Of a stretch of 5,563 bases of DNA, positions 5,268 through 5,563 are shown in pieces; within the stretch, counting starts at the first letter, position 1; every line of letters starts with the position of its first letter. Source of the stretch: Acidobacteriota bacterium (GTDB taxonomy: Bacteria; Acidobacteriota; Terriglobia; Terriglobales; Acidobacteriaceae); contig JAJYAE010000295.1 in assembly GCA_021779695.1 (NCBI GenBank), positions 1 to 5,563 of the forward strand, read 5' to 3'. The notes under the pieces are model-generated. The model was not told the DNA's origin and did no database searches. It saw only the letters and a list, made by a program, of their open reading frames with translations. The position numbers and the translations under genes were made by a program.

Positions 5268-5563
5268 ATGCCGCGCTCCCCAAAACCCGCTCCCGCAGCT
5301 GCACTCCCTTACTTCCGCCCGGAAGCCCTGACCTTCCTGCGCAACCTCGCCCGACACAACGACCGCGAATGGTTCACGCCGCGCAAAGCTGAATACGAGT
5401 CGTTCCTGAAGGAGCCGATGCTCGCGGCCATCCGCAAAATCACTGACGCCATGCTTGACTTCGCGCCCAGCCACGTGCGCCCGGCGGAAAAATCCCTCTT
5501 CCGCATCTATCGCGACACGCGCTTCAGCGCCGACAAGACGCCCTACAAGACCCACGTCGCCGC
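5268..5563 (+). CDS. DUF2461 (TIGR02453) family protein, N-terminal part
   Basis: The frame is open from the ATG at 5268 to the window end (98 codons), so the C-terminal half is missing. Visible family landmarks are YFRPEALTFLRNLARHNDREWF (15-36), with the conserved pattern F-x-FL-xx-L-xx-N(N/D)-R-x-WF, then RKAEYESFLKEP (39-50), and the hallmark FRIYRDTRFSADKTPYKTH (78-96). These conserved proteins are typically a little over 200 residues and are predicted to be cytoplasmic; their biochemical function is not established, to my knowledge. The start lies only 12 bp after ruvA, and codon use (mostly C/G-ending) matches ruvA. The first ~14 residues are Pro/Ala-rich and variable, so a slightly later start is possible, but no better ATG is visible near it. 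Confidence 0.87.
   Translation, partial: MPRSPKPAPAAALPYFRPEALTFLRNLARHNDREWFTPRKAEYESFLKEPMLAAIRKITDAMLDFAPSHVRPAEKSLFRIYRDTRFSADKTPYKTHVA

Overview
The window looks like chromosomal DNA of a GC-rich soil bacterium, most likely Acidobacteriota (class Terriglobia). This rests on the strongly C/G-ending codons of the housekeeping genes, the gene repertoire and recalled resemblance of the proteins. No rRNA or other decisive marker is present, so the placement is an inference.

Layout from left to right: (1) positions 1-358, minus strand, the N-terminal part of an SPFH/band-7 membrane protein. Its family similarity stops abruptly near position 62, and the first ~60 bases look more like the end of an insertion sequence. 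(2) Positions 359-517, a divergent intergenic region with a strong Shine-Dalgarno for the SPFH gene and an AT-rich, near-perfect 30-bp palindrome built from GATATC units at 11-bp spacing, probably an operator. (3) 518-898, plus strand, a stand-alone EVE-domain protein. (4) 1015-2229, plus strand, a PLP-dependent alpha-oxoamine synthase, best called glycine C-acetyltransferase (kbl). (5) 2270-4456, minus strand, convergent with kbl, a 728-residue fusion of a duplicated multi-pass membrane domain and a spermidine-synthase-like methyltransferase-fold domain. (6) 4665-5255, plus strand, ruvA, the Holliday-junction-binding subunit of RuvABC. (7) 5268 to the window end, plus strand, the N-terminal part of a DUF2461 (TIGR02453) protein, 12 bp behind ruvA.

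The genes do not form one pathway. EVE and kbl are co-directional but separated by 116 bp, and kbl has its own Shine-Dalgarno. ruvA and the DUF2461 gene may be co-transcribed. The fused synthase and the SPFH gene have visibly lower GC and weaker codon bias than kbl and ruvA, so they look like accessory genes set among core genes. I see no CRISPR array, tRNA, rRNA or defence operon. The two points most worth following are the GATATC operator with the apparently interrupted SPFH gene, and the membrane-fused synthase with an atypical active site. A weaker pattern is that three plus-strand genes lack a Shine-Dalgarno and have a -10-like hexamer 6-9 nt before the start codon, which suggests leaderless transcripts.
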